From NCBI RefSeq assembly GCF_014640115.1, contig NZ_BMGI01000005.1:248001-312000 (forward strand): 64,000 nt of DNA, written 5' to 3'. A program made the position numbers and the translations under genes. Shown here in pieces: positions 55,228 to 63,731 of this stretch (positions are counted from its first letter, which is position 1; each line of letters starts with the position of its first letter). The notes under the pieces are model-generated. The model was given only the letters and a program-made list of their open reading frames with translations. It was not told where the DNA came from and searched no databases. This stretch comes from Sinisalibacter lacisalsi (GTDB lineage: Bacteria; Pseudomonadota; Alphaproteobacteria; Rhodobacterales; Rhodobacteraceae).

Positions 55228-57513
55228 ATGCGACGTTGGGCGTGGCTAAAAGGCTTTCAGGCAGGGAGACGGGCTGTTTTGAACGGGCTGGTAAGAAAGC
55301 TGGCGGCAGCATTGGCCGCGCTGCACGGGCGGCTGATCCTGCTGTGGATCCTGCTGGCGGTGATCCTCGTCTTTTCGCTCACCGGCATCGCCCGGTTGCG
55401 CTTTGACGACGAGCTGTTCCGGTTTTTCGACAGCGATATCGCCGCCTTCGACGATTTCGTGGCGCTCTCGCAGGCGTTCGAGGGCGATTCCAACGACGTG
55501 ATCGTGCTGATCGAAGCCCCCGACCTGGCCGATCCGGACGTTGCCGGGGCGGTGTCGGATTTCCTGCTCGATGCCCAGTTCGTGCCCGGCGTGCGTGCCG
55601 CGATCTCGCCGTTCTCGCTGCGCGTCGGCGGCGAGGACGGGGCGGTCGCGCCGCTGTTTCCCTACCCGCCCTTGCCTCGGGCCGAGATGGCCGCCCGGCT
55701 CGACGCCGAGCGCGCGGACAATCCCTCGCTCAGCCGGCTGATGTCGGCCGACCGGCGGGCGATGATCGTGGTTCTGCCGATCACCGAGGACGGCGAAGAC
55801 GATCTCAGGGAGCGCCGCACGCAGGTCGGCGCGCTGGAAGAACTGGGCGACCGTCTCGCCGCCGCCGCGCCCGGGGTCTCGGTCGCGCTGTCGGGCTACC
55901 CGGTGCTGCGCGACAACGTGGCCCGCGCGCTGATCGACGATATCGTGATGCTCACCGGGTTCGGCATCCTGGTGGGGTTCTTCATCGCGATCACCACCTT
56001 CCGCTCGCTGCGCCTCGCGTTGCTCACGTTGCCGGGGCCGGTGATGGCGGTGTCCGTCGCGATCGGCCTGCACGGCCATCTCGGAGTTGCGATCAACACC
56101 ATGACCATCGCGCTGCCGGTGCTGGTGCTGGTGCTCGCCACGTCCGACAGCATTCACATCGGTTTCGAACGCGCCCGGCAAGCCGGGCGGGCCAGCACGC
56201 GGGCGACGGTGCGGGCGGTGCGCCGGGTGGCCGTGGCCTGCATCTTCGCCGCCGTCACAACCGCGGTGGCCTTCGCGGCGCTCGCCACGTCGCGCTCGGA
56301 AATCCTGGCCGAGATGGGCCGGATGGGGGTGATCGTGGCGCTTGCTTCAGTTTTCACGGTGATACTGACCCAGACCACCGTGCTCGCCACCGCCGGCCGC
56401 TTTGCATGGTTTGCCCCGCTCTTCGACCGGCTTTCGGTTCATCCGCCGTTTTCGCGCGGGCTTGAAAACCTGCCCCGCCTTGCGCTCGCCGCGCCGCGGC
56501 GCATCGCCTGGGCCGGGCTCGCCGTGCTCGCGATCTCGACGCTGCTCTACAGCCAGGCCGGCCCACGGTATTCGCTGATGGACAGCCTCAAGCCCGACAG
56601 CCCGATCCGCACCGTGTTCGACCGGGTCGAGGCCAAGGTGGCCCCGGTGAGCCAGATCCAGATCCCGGTGACGAGCACCGATCCCGAGATCGTCGCCAAA
56701 GTGCGCGACGTGGTGGCGGAGGTGACAGAAAGCCCCAACGTGCAGTCGATCGCCGATGTCGTCGGCGGGGCCGAGGCGGTGGAGTCCGAACTGCCGGCGC
56801 CGCTGGCGCGGCGACTGGTCTCGCGCGACGGCACGCAATCGCTCGTCTCGGTGCCGTTTCGCTATGAGAACGGCCAGGAAACGCTGGCCCTCGCCGAACG
56901 GATCGACGCCGCGATCGCCGCCGAACCCGGTCTTGCCGAAATCGAGGTCGGCCGGGCGACCGGCCTGCCGGTGATGTCGGCGCGGGTGGCGGAGGTCGTG
57001 CTCGACGAGATCAACCGCAGCCTTCTGATCGCGCTCGGCGGCGTGGCGGTGCTGATCTTCATCTGGCTGGGCAACCTGCGGATCGCGCTGATATCGCTGG
57101 TGCCCAACATGCTGCCGGTCACCCTGATCGGGGCGTGGCTGATGCTCACCGGCAAGGGCATCGAGTTTTCCAACGGGCTGGCTCTGACCGTGGCCTTCGG
57201 CGTGGCCGTCGACGATACGCTGCACGTGCTCAACCGGCTGCGCCTCAACGGCGGGATCGCCCATTTCGAGCGCGCCCGCGTGGCGGCGGCGCTCGAAGAG
57301 GTTGCGCCGGCGCTGGTCACCACCTCGCTCGTGCTGGTTCTCGGCATGGGCGGCACGCTGTTTGCCGAGAACAAGGGCGTCAGCGATTTCGGCAAGATCG
57401 CCATGGCGGTCTACCTGCTCGCGCTGATCGCCGATCTCATCATCCTGCCCGCCGTGCTGGCCGTCTTCGGTCCGCGCCGCAAGCACGGGAAACTGGAAAA
57501 GGAGCCGTCATGA
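55228..57513 (+). CDS. RND-superfamily (MMPL/HAE3-type) exporter
   Basis: About 761 residues with twelve predicted membrane helices in two six-helix halves, each preceded by a periplasmic loop domain; the internal duplication and motifs ALPVLVLVLATSDSIHIGFE (first half) and LALTVAFGVAVDDTLHVLNR (second half, with the GxxxDD proton-relay type motif) mark the MMPL/HAE3 branch of RND transporters, which export lipids or hopanoids. The start is uncertain: ATG 55228 or a TTG at 55279 nearer to the first helix. It overlaps the following gene by 4 nt, which suggests that the secreted partner acts with it. Confidence 0.88.
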   Translation: MRRWAWLKGFQAGRRAVLNGLVRKLAAALAALHGRLILLWILLAVILVFSLTGIARLRFDDELFRFFDSDIAAFDDFVALSQAFEGDSNDVIVLIEAPDLADPDVAGAVSDFLLDAQFVPGVRAAISPFSLRVGGEDGAVAPLFPYPPLPRAEMAARLDAERADNPSLSRLMSADRRAMIVVLPITEDGEDDLRERRTQVGALEELGDRLAAAAPGVSVALSGYPVLRDNVARALIDDIVMLTGFGILVGFFIAITTFRSLRLALLTLPGPVMAVSVAIGLHGHLGVAINTMTIALPVLVLVLATSDSIHIGFERARQAGRASTRATVRAVRRVAVACIFAAVTTAVAFAALATSRSEILAEMGRMGVIVALASVFTVILTQTTVLATAGRFAWFAPLFDRLSVHPPFSRGLENLPRLALAAPRRIAWAGLAVLAISTLLYSQAGPRYSLMDSLKPDSPIRTVFDRVEAKVAPVSQIQIPVTSTDPEIVAKVRDVVAEVTESPNVQSIADVVGGAEAVESELPAPLARRLVSRDGTQSLVSVPFRYENGQETLALAERIDAAIAAEPGLAEIEVGRATGLPVMSARVAEVVLDEINRSLLIALGGVAVLIFIWLGNLRIALISLVPNMLPVTLIGAWLMLTGKGIEFSNGLALTVAFGVAVDDTLHVLNRLRLNGGIAHFERARVAAALEEVAPALVTTSLVLVLGMGGTLFAENKGVSDFGKIAMAVYLLALIADLIILPAVLAVFGPRRKHGKLEKEPS

Positions 57514-58013
57514 TCCGGATCGCCACCGCACTTCTGCTAGGCCTCGCGAGCCCCGCCGCCGCCACCGAGATCTTCGAGGCCGAGGGGGCCTGGGTGGGCG
57601 AGGGCCTGCTCGCCACCGGCGCCGAGGCACCACTGGAACGCGGCCGCTGCCGGGTGAACATCACCCCCGAGCCGGATGGGCGCGACGTGAGCGTGACCGG
57701 CAGTTGCGCCGTGACGGTGGGGGTGTCCGACATTTCGCTGAGGCTCGTGCGCGCCGGCGACGGCCGGGTGAACGCGGGTTTCTGGTCGGCGGCGACGGGG
57801 CAGACGGTGCAGTTCTCCGGCACCGAAACCGATGCCGAGATCGAGATGGTTTCGACCACGGCGCTAATCGTGGACGAGAAGAGCTACGAGAGCCGGGTGA
57901 GCGTGAGCGCCCCCGACGAAAGCAGCTTTGCCATCCGGCAATTGCTGCGCGCCGAGGGCGCCGAGGCCTGGCGGCTGGTCGTGGACATGACCTACCGCAA
58001 GGCCGGCGGCTGA
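57510..58013 (+). CDS. secreted protein coupled to the RND exporter
   Basis: 167 residues with a Sec signal peptide (IRIATALLLGLASPAAA, cleavage near AAAT) and a beta-rich mature domain with a cysteine pair (GRCRVNITPEP and TGSCAVTV). The sequence GAWVGEGLLATGAEAPLERG resembles small periplasmic lipid-handling domains in general outline, but I cannot name a family. ATG overlaps the transporter stop (ATGA), so it is probably its periplasmic partner. Confidence 0.65.
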   Translation: MIRIATALLLGLASPAAATEIFEAEGAWVGEGLLATGAEAPLERGRCRVNITPEPDGRDVSVTGSCAVTVGVSDISLRLVRAGDGRVNAGFWSAATGQTVQFSGTETDAEIEMVSTTALIVDEKSYESRVSVSAPDESSFAIRQLLRAEGAEAWRLVVDMTYRKAGG

Positions 58014-58015
58014 GC

Positions 58016-58927
58016 CTATTCGACCAGCACCGAGCTTCCCTTGTTGTTCAGGAAAGCCCCGAGCACGGGCACGTTGGCATTCATCGTGCGGCAGTAGCCC
58101 GCGAGGTTGGTGTCGACGCAGAGCGTCGCCTGCGCGCCGCCGAACAGCGCCACCGAGGTGGCCCTGTCATTCGCCGCCGGCGGCAGCACGTCGATCCGTC
58201 CCGGACGCATGCAGAAGTAATCGCCGGTGTAGCCCGGAAGATCGAAGAAGCAGGCCTGCTTCAACGCCGGCAGCGAGCCGGTGTAGACCCGCAGCGACGA
58301 GACCTTGTTGTTGAGATATTGCCCGAGATGCGATTCATCGGAGGTCACGTCACGGCAGAACGGCCCCATGTTGGCGTTCTCGCACAAGCGAACCTTGGCG
58401 TTGCCTTCGAGCCGCACCGAGGTGATCCGGTCATTGGCGACCGGCGGCAGGCTCAGGTAGATGCCAACGTCACGGCAGAAGCTGTCGCCGGTGAAGTTGG
58501 GCCCGTCGAAGAAGCAGGCACGGTCGGGCCCGGTCGGGGGCAGAACACCGCCGCCACCACCACCGCCACCATCGCCGTCGCAGACGATCGAAAACGTCGG
58601 CCCGCCGGGGCCGAGGGTCAGCTGAAAGCGGCAATCGGGCTCAAGCGCGCCGCCACCCTCGGTAACGGGTTCGAGATAGGACGCGTTCACCCAGCCGTCA
58701 GGGCCGGAATGGTCGATGCGGCACCAGCCGTTCGACTCGCATTCCTCGACCGAGACGGCCTCACCGGGATAGAGCGTGTCGACCACGGGGTTTGTCGCCC
58801 CCGGGCCCGCACGCACGTTGAGCCAAGTCGTCGCCGTGGCGTCGACCGCGAGCGCCGGCAGCGCGGCGACAATCAGGCCGAGCGCCGCTCCGGCCAGCGT
58901 GGCAAGAATTTTTCGGATCGGTTTCAT
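58016..58927 (-). CDS. secreted SH3b-betagamma-crystallin-like protein
   Basis: 303 residues. Signal peptide to about residue 27 (LGLIVAALPALAV), then a bacterial SH3 domain (TTWLNVRAGPGATNPVVDTL ... GWVNASYLEP), a glycine-rich linker (DGDGGGGGGGGVLPP) and two betagamma-crystallin-type repeats starting ACFFDGPNFTGDSFCRD and ACFFDLPGYTGDYFCMR, each with NNK(V/G)SS near its end. Such domains bind Ca2+ or cell-wall components. The gene is convergent with the exporter partner, only 2 bp apart. Start chosen at the ATG with an upstream GGGG. Confidence 0.85.
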   Translation of the reverse strand: MKPIRKILATLAGAALGLIVAALPALAVDATATTWLNVRAGPGATNPVVDTLYPGEAVSVEECESNGWCRIDHSGPDGWVNASYLEPVTEGGGALEPDCRFQLTLGPGGPTFSIVCDGDGGGGGGGGVLPPTGPDRACFFDGPNFTGDSFCRDVGIYLSLPPVANDRITSVRLEGNAKVRLCENANMGPFCRDVTSDESHLGQYLNNKVSSLRVYTGSLPALKQACFFDLPGYTGDYFCMRPGRIDVLPPAANDRATSVALFGGAQATLCVDTNLAGYCRTMNANVPVLGAFLNNKGSSVLVE

Positions 58928-59135
58928 GGCATCCCCCTTTCCGGACCCGCCGGAATTTGGTGATAGACTGGTTACTTGTCGCAAGACTTCGGCGCCGGCG
59001 CCTTGAGGCAGGTCAATCACCCGCCAATTCGGCCTTTTTCTGCCGATTGCGATCTTGCCGGGGGGTTGCGGTTTTGCAGGCCGGACGCGGCGCGGACGAC
59101 ACACCAGCCGATGAGCCGGTCTGCCTGCGAGCGGC

Positions 59136-59876
59136 TCAGAACAGGCTGTCGAGGAGGATCTCCACTGCCAGCGCGGCGAGGAGCGCAAGCACGAGCTTTT
59201 CGAAGGCGTCGCGCGGCAGCCGCCGCCCGATCCAGCCACCCAGCGGCATGAACAGCAACAGCGGGATGAGCGCGAGCAGGCTGTAGCCGAACCGCTCGAC
59301 GGTCATGATCCCGAAATGGATCTGGGCCGGGAGTTGCACCAGCCCGAGCGCCACGAAGAACAGCGAGGCCGTGGCCATGAATTCTTCGCGCGAGGGCCGT
59401 ATCGCGCTGAGGAAGGTAAGCGAAACCGGGGCGGACAGGCCCGTCGCCCCTTGCAGCATCCCGGCCAGGATCCCCACCGGAACCGCCACCCGGGTGGCGC
59501 GGGCGCGCGCGAGGTGCCAGGCCGGGTTGAGCAGGCGAAAGCCGATATAGGTCACCAGCACCAGCCCGACGCCCAGCAGCAACACCTCCGACGGAAGCCC
59601 CGCCAGCGCCACCGTGCCGGCCGCCGCGCCGACCCCGCCCGCGACGGCAAAGCCACGGGCGAGGCGCGGATCGGCAACGGAACGGCGGTAGAGCCAGTAT
59701 TGCCACAGGTTGGGCACGATGTTGGGCAGCACGAAAACCGCAACCGCGAAGGGCACGTCGCGCAGCGACGACATCAGCGGCACCGCGAGCAGCGGCGCGC
59801 CGGCACCCATTGCGCCCTTGAGCAGACCGCCCGCCGCGAAGGCGAGGAAGACGAGCAGGAGATCACCCGCGCTCAT
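59136..59876 (-). CDS. TSUP family permease (TauE/SafE-like)
   Basis: 246 residues with about eight hydrophobic segments. The GGLLKGAMGAGAPLLAVPLM at residues 17-36 and the mirror GMLQGATGLSAPVSLTFLSA near 155 are the paired motifs of the TauE/SafE sulfite exporter (TSUP) family. Members export sulfite, sulfoacetate or other small organic anions; substrate unknown. Between its start and the fadJ-like stop at 60156 lies a 279-bp gap in which I see nothing. Confidence 0.88.
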   Translation of the reverse strand: MSAGDLLLVFLAFAAGGLLKGAMGAGAPLLAVPLMSSLRDVPFAVAVFVLPNIVPNLWQYWLYRRSVADPRLARGFAVAGGVGAAAGTVALAGLPSEVLLLGVGLVLVTYIGFRLLNPAWHLARARATRVAVPVGILAGMLQGATGLSAPVSLTFLSAIRPSREEFMATASLFFVALGLVQLPAQIHFGIMTVERFGYSLLALIPLLLFMPLGGWIGRRLPRDAFEKLVLALLAALAVEILLDSLF

Positions 59877-60155
59877 CGGGCCAGGCCGGCCGCGCGTGCG
59901 GCGGCGTTTTCCTGGCCATCGGAGGCGGTGCGCGTCGTCATTCTACCCCGGTCATCCCTGTTGCCTGAGGGTCGTGCCGCACCGGGCGGCACGGTTGGAG
60001 GAACCTCACCATCCCCGCGCCGCCGAGAGGCATTGGAAACGCCGCGCGGGCCATTGAAAATGACTATTCAGGCGCGCGGAGCGGCGTGGTCTTGCCCCGG
60101 CGCGCGCGGGCTCGACGTGCCGGCGGCACCCTGCCGCCCGGCCACCCGAACAGGG

Positions 60156-62216
60156 TCAGCCGGTGGCGAACCGCCCGTCCTCGGCTGCAAGACGGCGAAT
60201 GAGGGCGGCGGGCTGCCACGCCACCGGGTCTTCCTGCGCGAAGGCTTCGAGCCGGGCGAGAATGGCCCCTGCCCCGAGCGTATCGGCGTGGTGCATCAGC
60301 CCGCCGCGCCAGCGCGGAAAACCGTAGCCCGCCACCGTCACCACGTCGATATCCGCCGCCGACTGCGCGATACCCTCGTCGAGAATCGCCGCCGCCTCGT
60401 TGATCATCGCCAGAACGAGACGCTCTCGGATCTCGTCCGGGCTGTAGGCGCGCCGTTCGACCTTGCCGAAGTATGCCTCCTCGCGGGCGAGATCTTCCAC
60501 CAGCGGGTCGACCACCTTGCCGCCGCCGCCGGGGTAGCGATACCAGCCCACGCCCACCTTCTTGCCGAGCCGCCCCTCGTTCACCATCCGGTCGGCGATC
60601 GGGATGTAGCGGCGGTTGGGATCGCGCGTGGCGTCCTGTCGGCGGCGGTTGGCGAAGGCAATGTCGAGGCCGGAGAGATCCTGCGCCTCGTAAGGCCCCA
60701 TCGGGTAGCCGAACTCGACCATCGCCTCGTCGATCTCCCAGGGGTTCGAGCCGTCCATCATCACCGTGTCGGCGGCCTCGCGGTAGCGCGCGAGAATGCG
60801 GTTGCCGATGAACCCGTCGCAGACGCCCGCGAGCACCGGCAACTTGCGCAGCCGTTTGGCCAGCGCGAAGCCGGTGGCGAGGGCGGCGTCGGAGGTGGCA
60901 TCTCCGCGCACGATCTCAAGCAGCTTCATGATATGGGCGGGGGCGAAGAAATGCAGGCCCACCAGCCGGGTCGGATCGTCGAGCACGGCGGCGATCTCGT
61001 TGACGTCGAGGTAGGAGGTGTTGGTGGCCATAAGCGTGTCGGGCCGCATCGCCGCCTGAAGCTGGCCGAACACCGATTGCTTGACCTCCATGCTCTCGAA
61101 GGCGGCCTCGATCGCGAGATCCGCCTCCTGCGCGATGGCGTAATCGGCCGTGGCGTTGAAGGCGGCGCGCCGCGCCTGCGCCGTCGTCTCGTCGATCAGC
61201 CCGCGTTTCAGGCTGGCCGCAACGATGTTTTCCACGTTCGCCTTGGCGCGGGCGACACCCTCGGCATCGGTCTCGATGATGTCTACGAAGATGCCTGCGT
61301 TCAGGAGCGCATAGGCGATTCCCGCCCCCATCGTGCCGCCGCCGACCACCACCGCGCGGGTGATTTCGGCCGGGTGGGTATCTTTCAGCCAGTCCGGCGT
61401 CTTGGCGCCGCGCTCGGCGAAGAAGATGTGGCGCAGCGCCTTCGCCTGCGCACCGGCCCGCAGTTTGAGGAAGGTCTCGCGCTCCACCGGCTGCGCCTCG
61501 TCGAGCGGGGTGGTGATGCTCATCTCCACGAGGTCGATGGCGCGCTGGGGGGCGATCTGTCCGCGCATCCGCGCCCCCGCCGTCGCCCGGGCCGCCGCCA
61601 GCGCCTCGGCGTCGGCCTCCGGCCCCGGCAGATCGCCCACCGCCACGGCGGTGGAGAGAAGTTCGTGGTTCACCTCTTCGGCGGCGAAGGCCGGGTCATC
61701 CGAAAGCTCGTCGACCAGCCGCAGCTCCAGCGCCCGGCTGCCGGTCACCGGCTTGCCGGTGGCGATCATGTCGAGCGCGGGTTTGAGCCCGACGAGGCGG
61801 GGGAGCCGCTGCGTGCCCCCCGCGCCGGGCACCACGCCGAGGGTGACCTCCGGCAGGCCGATCTGAGCATCGGGCGTGGCGATGCGGTAGCGGCAGGCCA
61901 GCGCCAGCTCGCAGCCGCCGCCGAGCGCCGGGCCGCGAATGGCCGCGATCCACGGCACCTCGCAGGCCTCGATCCGGGCCACCACATCGGGCAGGTGCGG
62001 CTCGATCGCCGGGCCATCGAACTCGCTCGCATCGGCGCCTGCGGCGAAGGCCCGACCGGCGCCCGACAGGATCACCCGCTCCAGCCCTGCCTCGGCCTCG
62101 ATCCAGTCGAGCGCGGCCATGAGGCCCGCGCGGGTTTCCTGCCCGATGGCGTTCACCGGCGGGAAATCGAGGATGACATGGGCGGTGGCGCCATCGCGGC
62201 GGGTGGTAACGGGCAT
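60156..62216 (-). CDS. FadJ-like enoyl-CoA hydratase/3-hydroxyacyl-CoA dehydrogenase
   Basis: 686 residues, a bifunctional beta-oxidation enzyme. The N-terminal crotonase domain has AGADASEF near 60 and the oxyanion-hole region RGPALGGGCELALACR near 95, with EVTLGVVPGAGGTQRLPRL near 125. The C-terminal dehydrogenase begins with VVVGGGTMGAGIAYALLNAG near 300 and includes GLHFFAPAHIMKLLEIV near 430 (the catalytic His) and the GYPMGPYEAQDLSGLD near 515. It hydrates enoyl-CoA and oxidises the 3-hydroxyacyl-CoA. Being 16 nt after the boxR-like gene, it probably processes dehydroadipyl-type CoA esters from the box pathway. Confidence 0.93.
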   Translation of the reverse strand: MPVTTRRDGATAHVILDFPPVNAIGQETRAGLMAALDWIEAEAGLERVILSGAGRAFAAGADASEFDGPAIEPHLPDVVARIEACEVPWIAAIRGPALGGGCELALACRYRIATPDAQIGLPEVTLGVVPGAGGTQRLPRLVGLKPALDMIATGKPVTGSRALELRLVDELSDDPAFAAEEVNHELLSTAVAVGDLPGPEADAEALAAARATAGARMRGQIAPQRAIDLVEMSITTPLDEAQPVERETFLKLRAGAQAKALRHIFFAERGAKTPDWLKDTHPAEITRAVVVGGGTMGAGIAYALLNAGIFVDIIETDAEGVARAKANVENIVAASLKRGLIDETTAQARRAAFNATADYAIAQEADLAIEAAFESMEVKQSVFGQLQAAMRPDTLMATNTSYLDVNEIAAVLDDPTRLVGLHFFAPAHIMKLLEIVRGDATSDAALATGFALAKRLRKLPVLAGVCDGFIGNRILARYREAADTVMMDGSNPWEIDEAMVEFGYPMGPYEAQDLSGLDIAFANRRRQDATRDPNRRYIPIADRMVNEGRLGKKVGVGWYRYPGGGGKVVDPLVEDLAREEAYFGKVERRAYSPDEIRERLVLAMINEAAAILDEGIAQSAADIDVVTVAGYGFPRWRGGLMHHADTLGAGAILARLEAFAQEDPVAWQPAALIRRLAAEDGRFATG

Positions 62217-62232
62217 GGGTCTCTCCGGGGTT

Positions 62233-63144
62233 TTAGCCGAGAAAATCGTGGGAACGGATCAGCGCGAGCATTTCATCGAGGCTTTCGTCCTCGGTGCGGC
62301 CCGAGGTGTCAAGTTTCGCCAGCGCGCGTTCGTAGAGCGCCTCGCGCGCGGTGAGGATGGATCTGAGCTGCTCCATCGCCTCGGGGTTGCCCGCCATCGG
62401 CCGGGTATCGCCCTGCTCGCGGACGCGGGCCATGTGCTCGGCCGGCGTGGCCTTGACCCAGATGGTGTGGAACTTCGACAACAGCACGTTGTAGGTTTCC
62501 GGCTCGGCCACGATGCCGCCGGCAACCGCGAGGATCATCGTGTCGTGGGTGGCGATCACCCGGTCGATGGCCTGGGCCTCGAGCCGGCGGTAGCCCTCCT
62601 GGCCGTAGAGCGCCATCAATTCCTCCACCGGCATACCCGATTGCTCCTCGATCTCGCGGTTGAGTTCGAGGAAGGGGATGCCAAGCACGTCGCCGGCGCG
62701 CCGCCCGAGCGTTGACTTGCCCGCGCCGCGCAGGCCGACGAGGCAGATCCGGTGCGCCCGCGCCGCCGCCACCGGCTCGGGGCTCAGCGTGGCGAGCACG
62801 CGCGCCTGGGTCCGGGCGTTGGCGGTGCGGAACAGGTCGGCCACCCGCAGCGCCTCGGACGACCACGGATCATCCTCGCCCACCAGCCATTCGATCTTGT
62901 GATCGAGCGCATGGGCGACCCGCTGCAGCAGGCCGATCGAGATATTGCCCTCGCCGGCTTCGAGCTGGGCAAGGTAGCGCGGCGACACACCGGACTTTTC
63001 CGAAAGCACCCGGCGCGGAATGCCCTTGCGATCACGCGCGCGGCGCACCCGTTCGCCGACACGGGCGATCAGGATCTCGACCTCGCGGTCGGCGTCCGAC
63101 GCGGCCTCCTGCACCTCGCCGCGAAAATTGGTGATCTCCGCCAT
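62233..63144 (-). CDS. boxR: BoxR/BzdR-type regulator (HTH plus shikimate-kinase-like domain)
   Basis: 303 residues. Residues about 25-90 form a Cro/CI-type helix-turn-helix (GERVRRARDRKGIPRRVLSE, KSGVSPRYLAQLEAGEGNIS). From about 130 the protein is shikimate-kinase-like with a P-loop VGLRGAGKSTLGRRAG at 136-151 and the later ILAVAGGIVAEP. In Azoarcus BzdR/BoxR this second domain binds benzoyl-CoA and relieves repression. Neighbouring boxA and thioesterase agree with a role as benzoyl-CoA sensor for aerobic benzoate degradation. The upstream region carries repeated TGCATTATT sites. Confidence 0.92.
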   Translation of the reverse strand: MAEITNFRGEVQEAASDADREVEILIARVGERVRRARDRKGIPRRVLSEKSGVSPRYLAQLEAGEGNISIGLLQRVAHALDHKIEWLVGEDDPWSSEALRVADLFRTANARTQARVLATLSPEPVAAARAHRICLVGLRGAGKSTLGRRAGDVLGIPFLELNREIEEQSGMPVEELMALYGQEGYRRLEAQAIDRVIATHDTMILAVAGGIVAEPETYNVLLSKFHTIWVKATPAEHMARVREQGDTRPMAGNPEAMEQLRSILTAREALYERALAKLDTSGRTEDESLDEMLALIRSHDFLG

Positions 63145-63155
63145 GACCCGTCACA

Positions 63156-63234
63156 TGCTCAATAATGCAGCAATCCTAGGGCGTCGCCCGGCATCGCTCA
63201 ATGAAAAACCCGCACGATTACGCAAAATAATGCA
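63156..63234 (-). promoter_or_regulatory. TGCATTATT operator repeats upstream of boxR
   Basis: On the minus strand TGCATTATT occurs at 63169-63161, extending to TGCATTATTGAGCA, and again at 63234-63226 as TGCATTATTTTGCG. The two copies are direct repeats 65 bp apart in the 90-bp gap between the thioesterase and boxR. BzdR operators known from Azoarcus contain TGCA repeats, so BoxR binding and autoregulation are plausible. Confidence 0.5.
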
Positions 63235-63654
63235 TTAATCAACCGAGGCGAGCATCGGCTCGACGATGGCGCGCACCTCGTCAGGCGCGGGGCGTTTCTC
63301 GAAGCTGCCGGCAACGATGAAAACGCAGACAAACAGGCCCTCGAAACAGAGCTTGCCGCCCTGAAACCCATCGACCCGGAAGCTGATCGAGCTTTCGCCA
63401 AGCCGCACCGGGCGGACCTCGCAGATCAGCCGGTGGCGCGGCGTGATCGGCGCGCGGAAATCCATCTCCATGTGGACGAAGGGGGTGCCGAAGCCGCGAT
63501 CGAGCTCCATCTGGAACCAGCCGTCGCCGTCGAGATTGGCCTCCCACCAGCCGTTGATCGCGTCCAGCGCCCAGGCCGGGATATTGGCGGTATAGGCAAT
63601 GCGGGCCGGGTCGCAATCGCCCCAGGACACGCGGATTTCGTGGGCGTAGGGCAT
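63235..63654 (-). CDS. 4-hydroxybenzoyl-CoA-type thioesterase (4HBT, hot-dog fold)
   Basis: 139 residues, PYAHEIRVSWGDCDPARIAY at the N-terminus; the WGDCDPARIAY loop is the catalytic Asp-containing motif of the 4HBT family, followed by FVHMEMDFRAPITPRHRL. In box gene clusters such thioesterases hydrolyse excess benzoyl-CoA or dead-end CoA thioesters to free coenzyme A. The ATG at 63654 is preceded by GGAG at normal spacing. It lies 77 bp after boxA on the same strand. Confidence 0.88.
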   Translation of the reverse strand: MPYAHEIRVSWGDCDPARIAYTANIPAWALDAINGWWEANLDGDGWFQMELDRGFGTPFVHMEMDFRAPITPRHRLICEVRPVRLGESSISFRVDGFQGGKLCFEGLFVCVFIVAGSFEKRPAPDEVRAIVEPMLASVD

Positions 63655-63731
63655 TGGCTCTCCTTCGGCGCGGGGCAAGGCGCGTGCAGGCGCCCCCGGA
63701 ACCCTCTTCGAAGACGGTTCCCCCGCCCGGG

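Noticed and set aside
59316-62354. A frame of over 1,000 codons antisense to the TSUP and fadJ-like genes
   Set aside because: Spans two well recognised genes and the gap between them, with low-complexity Arg/Gly/His composition.
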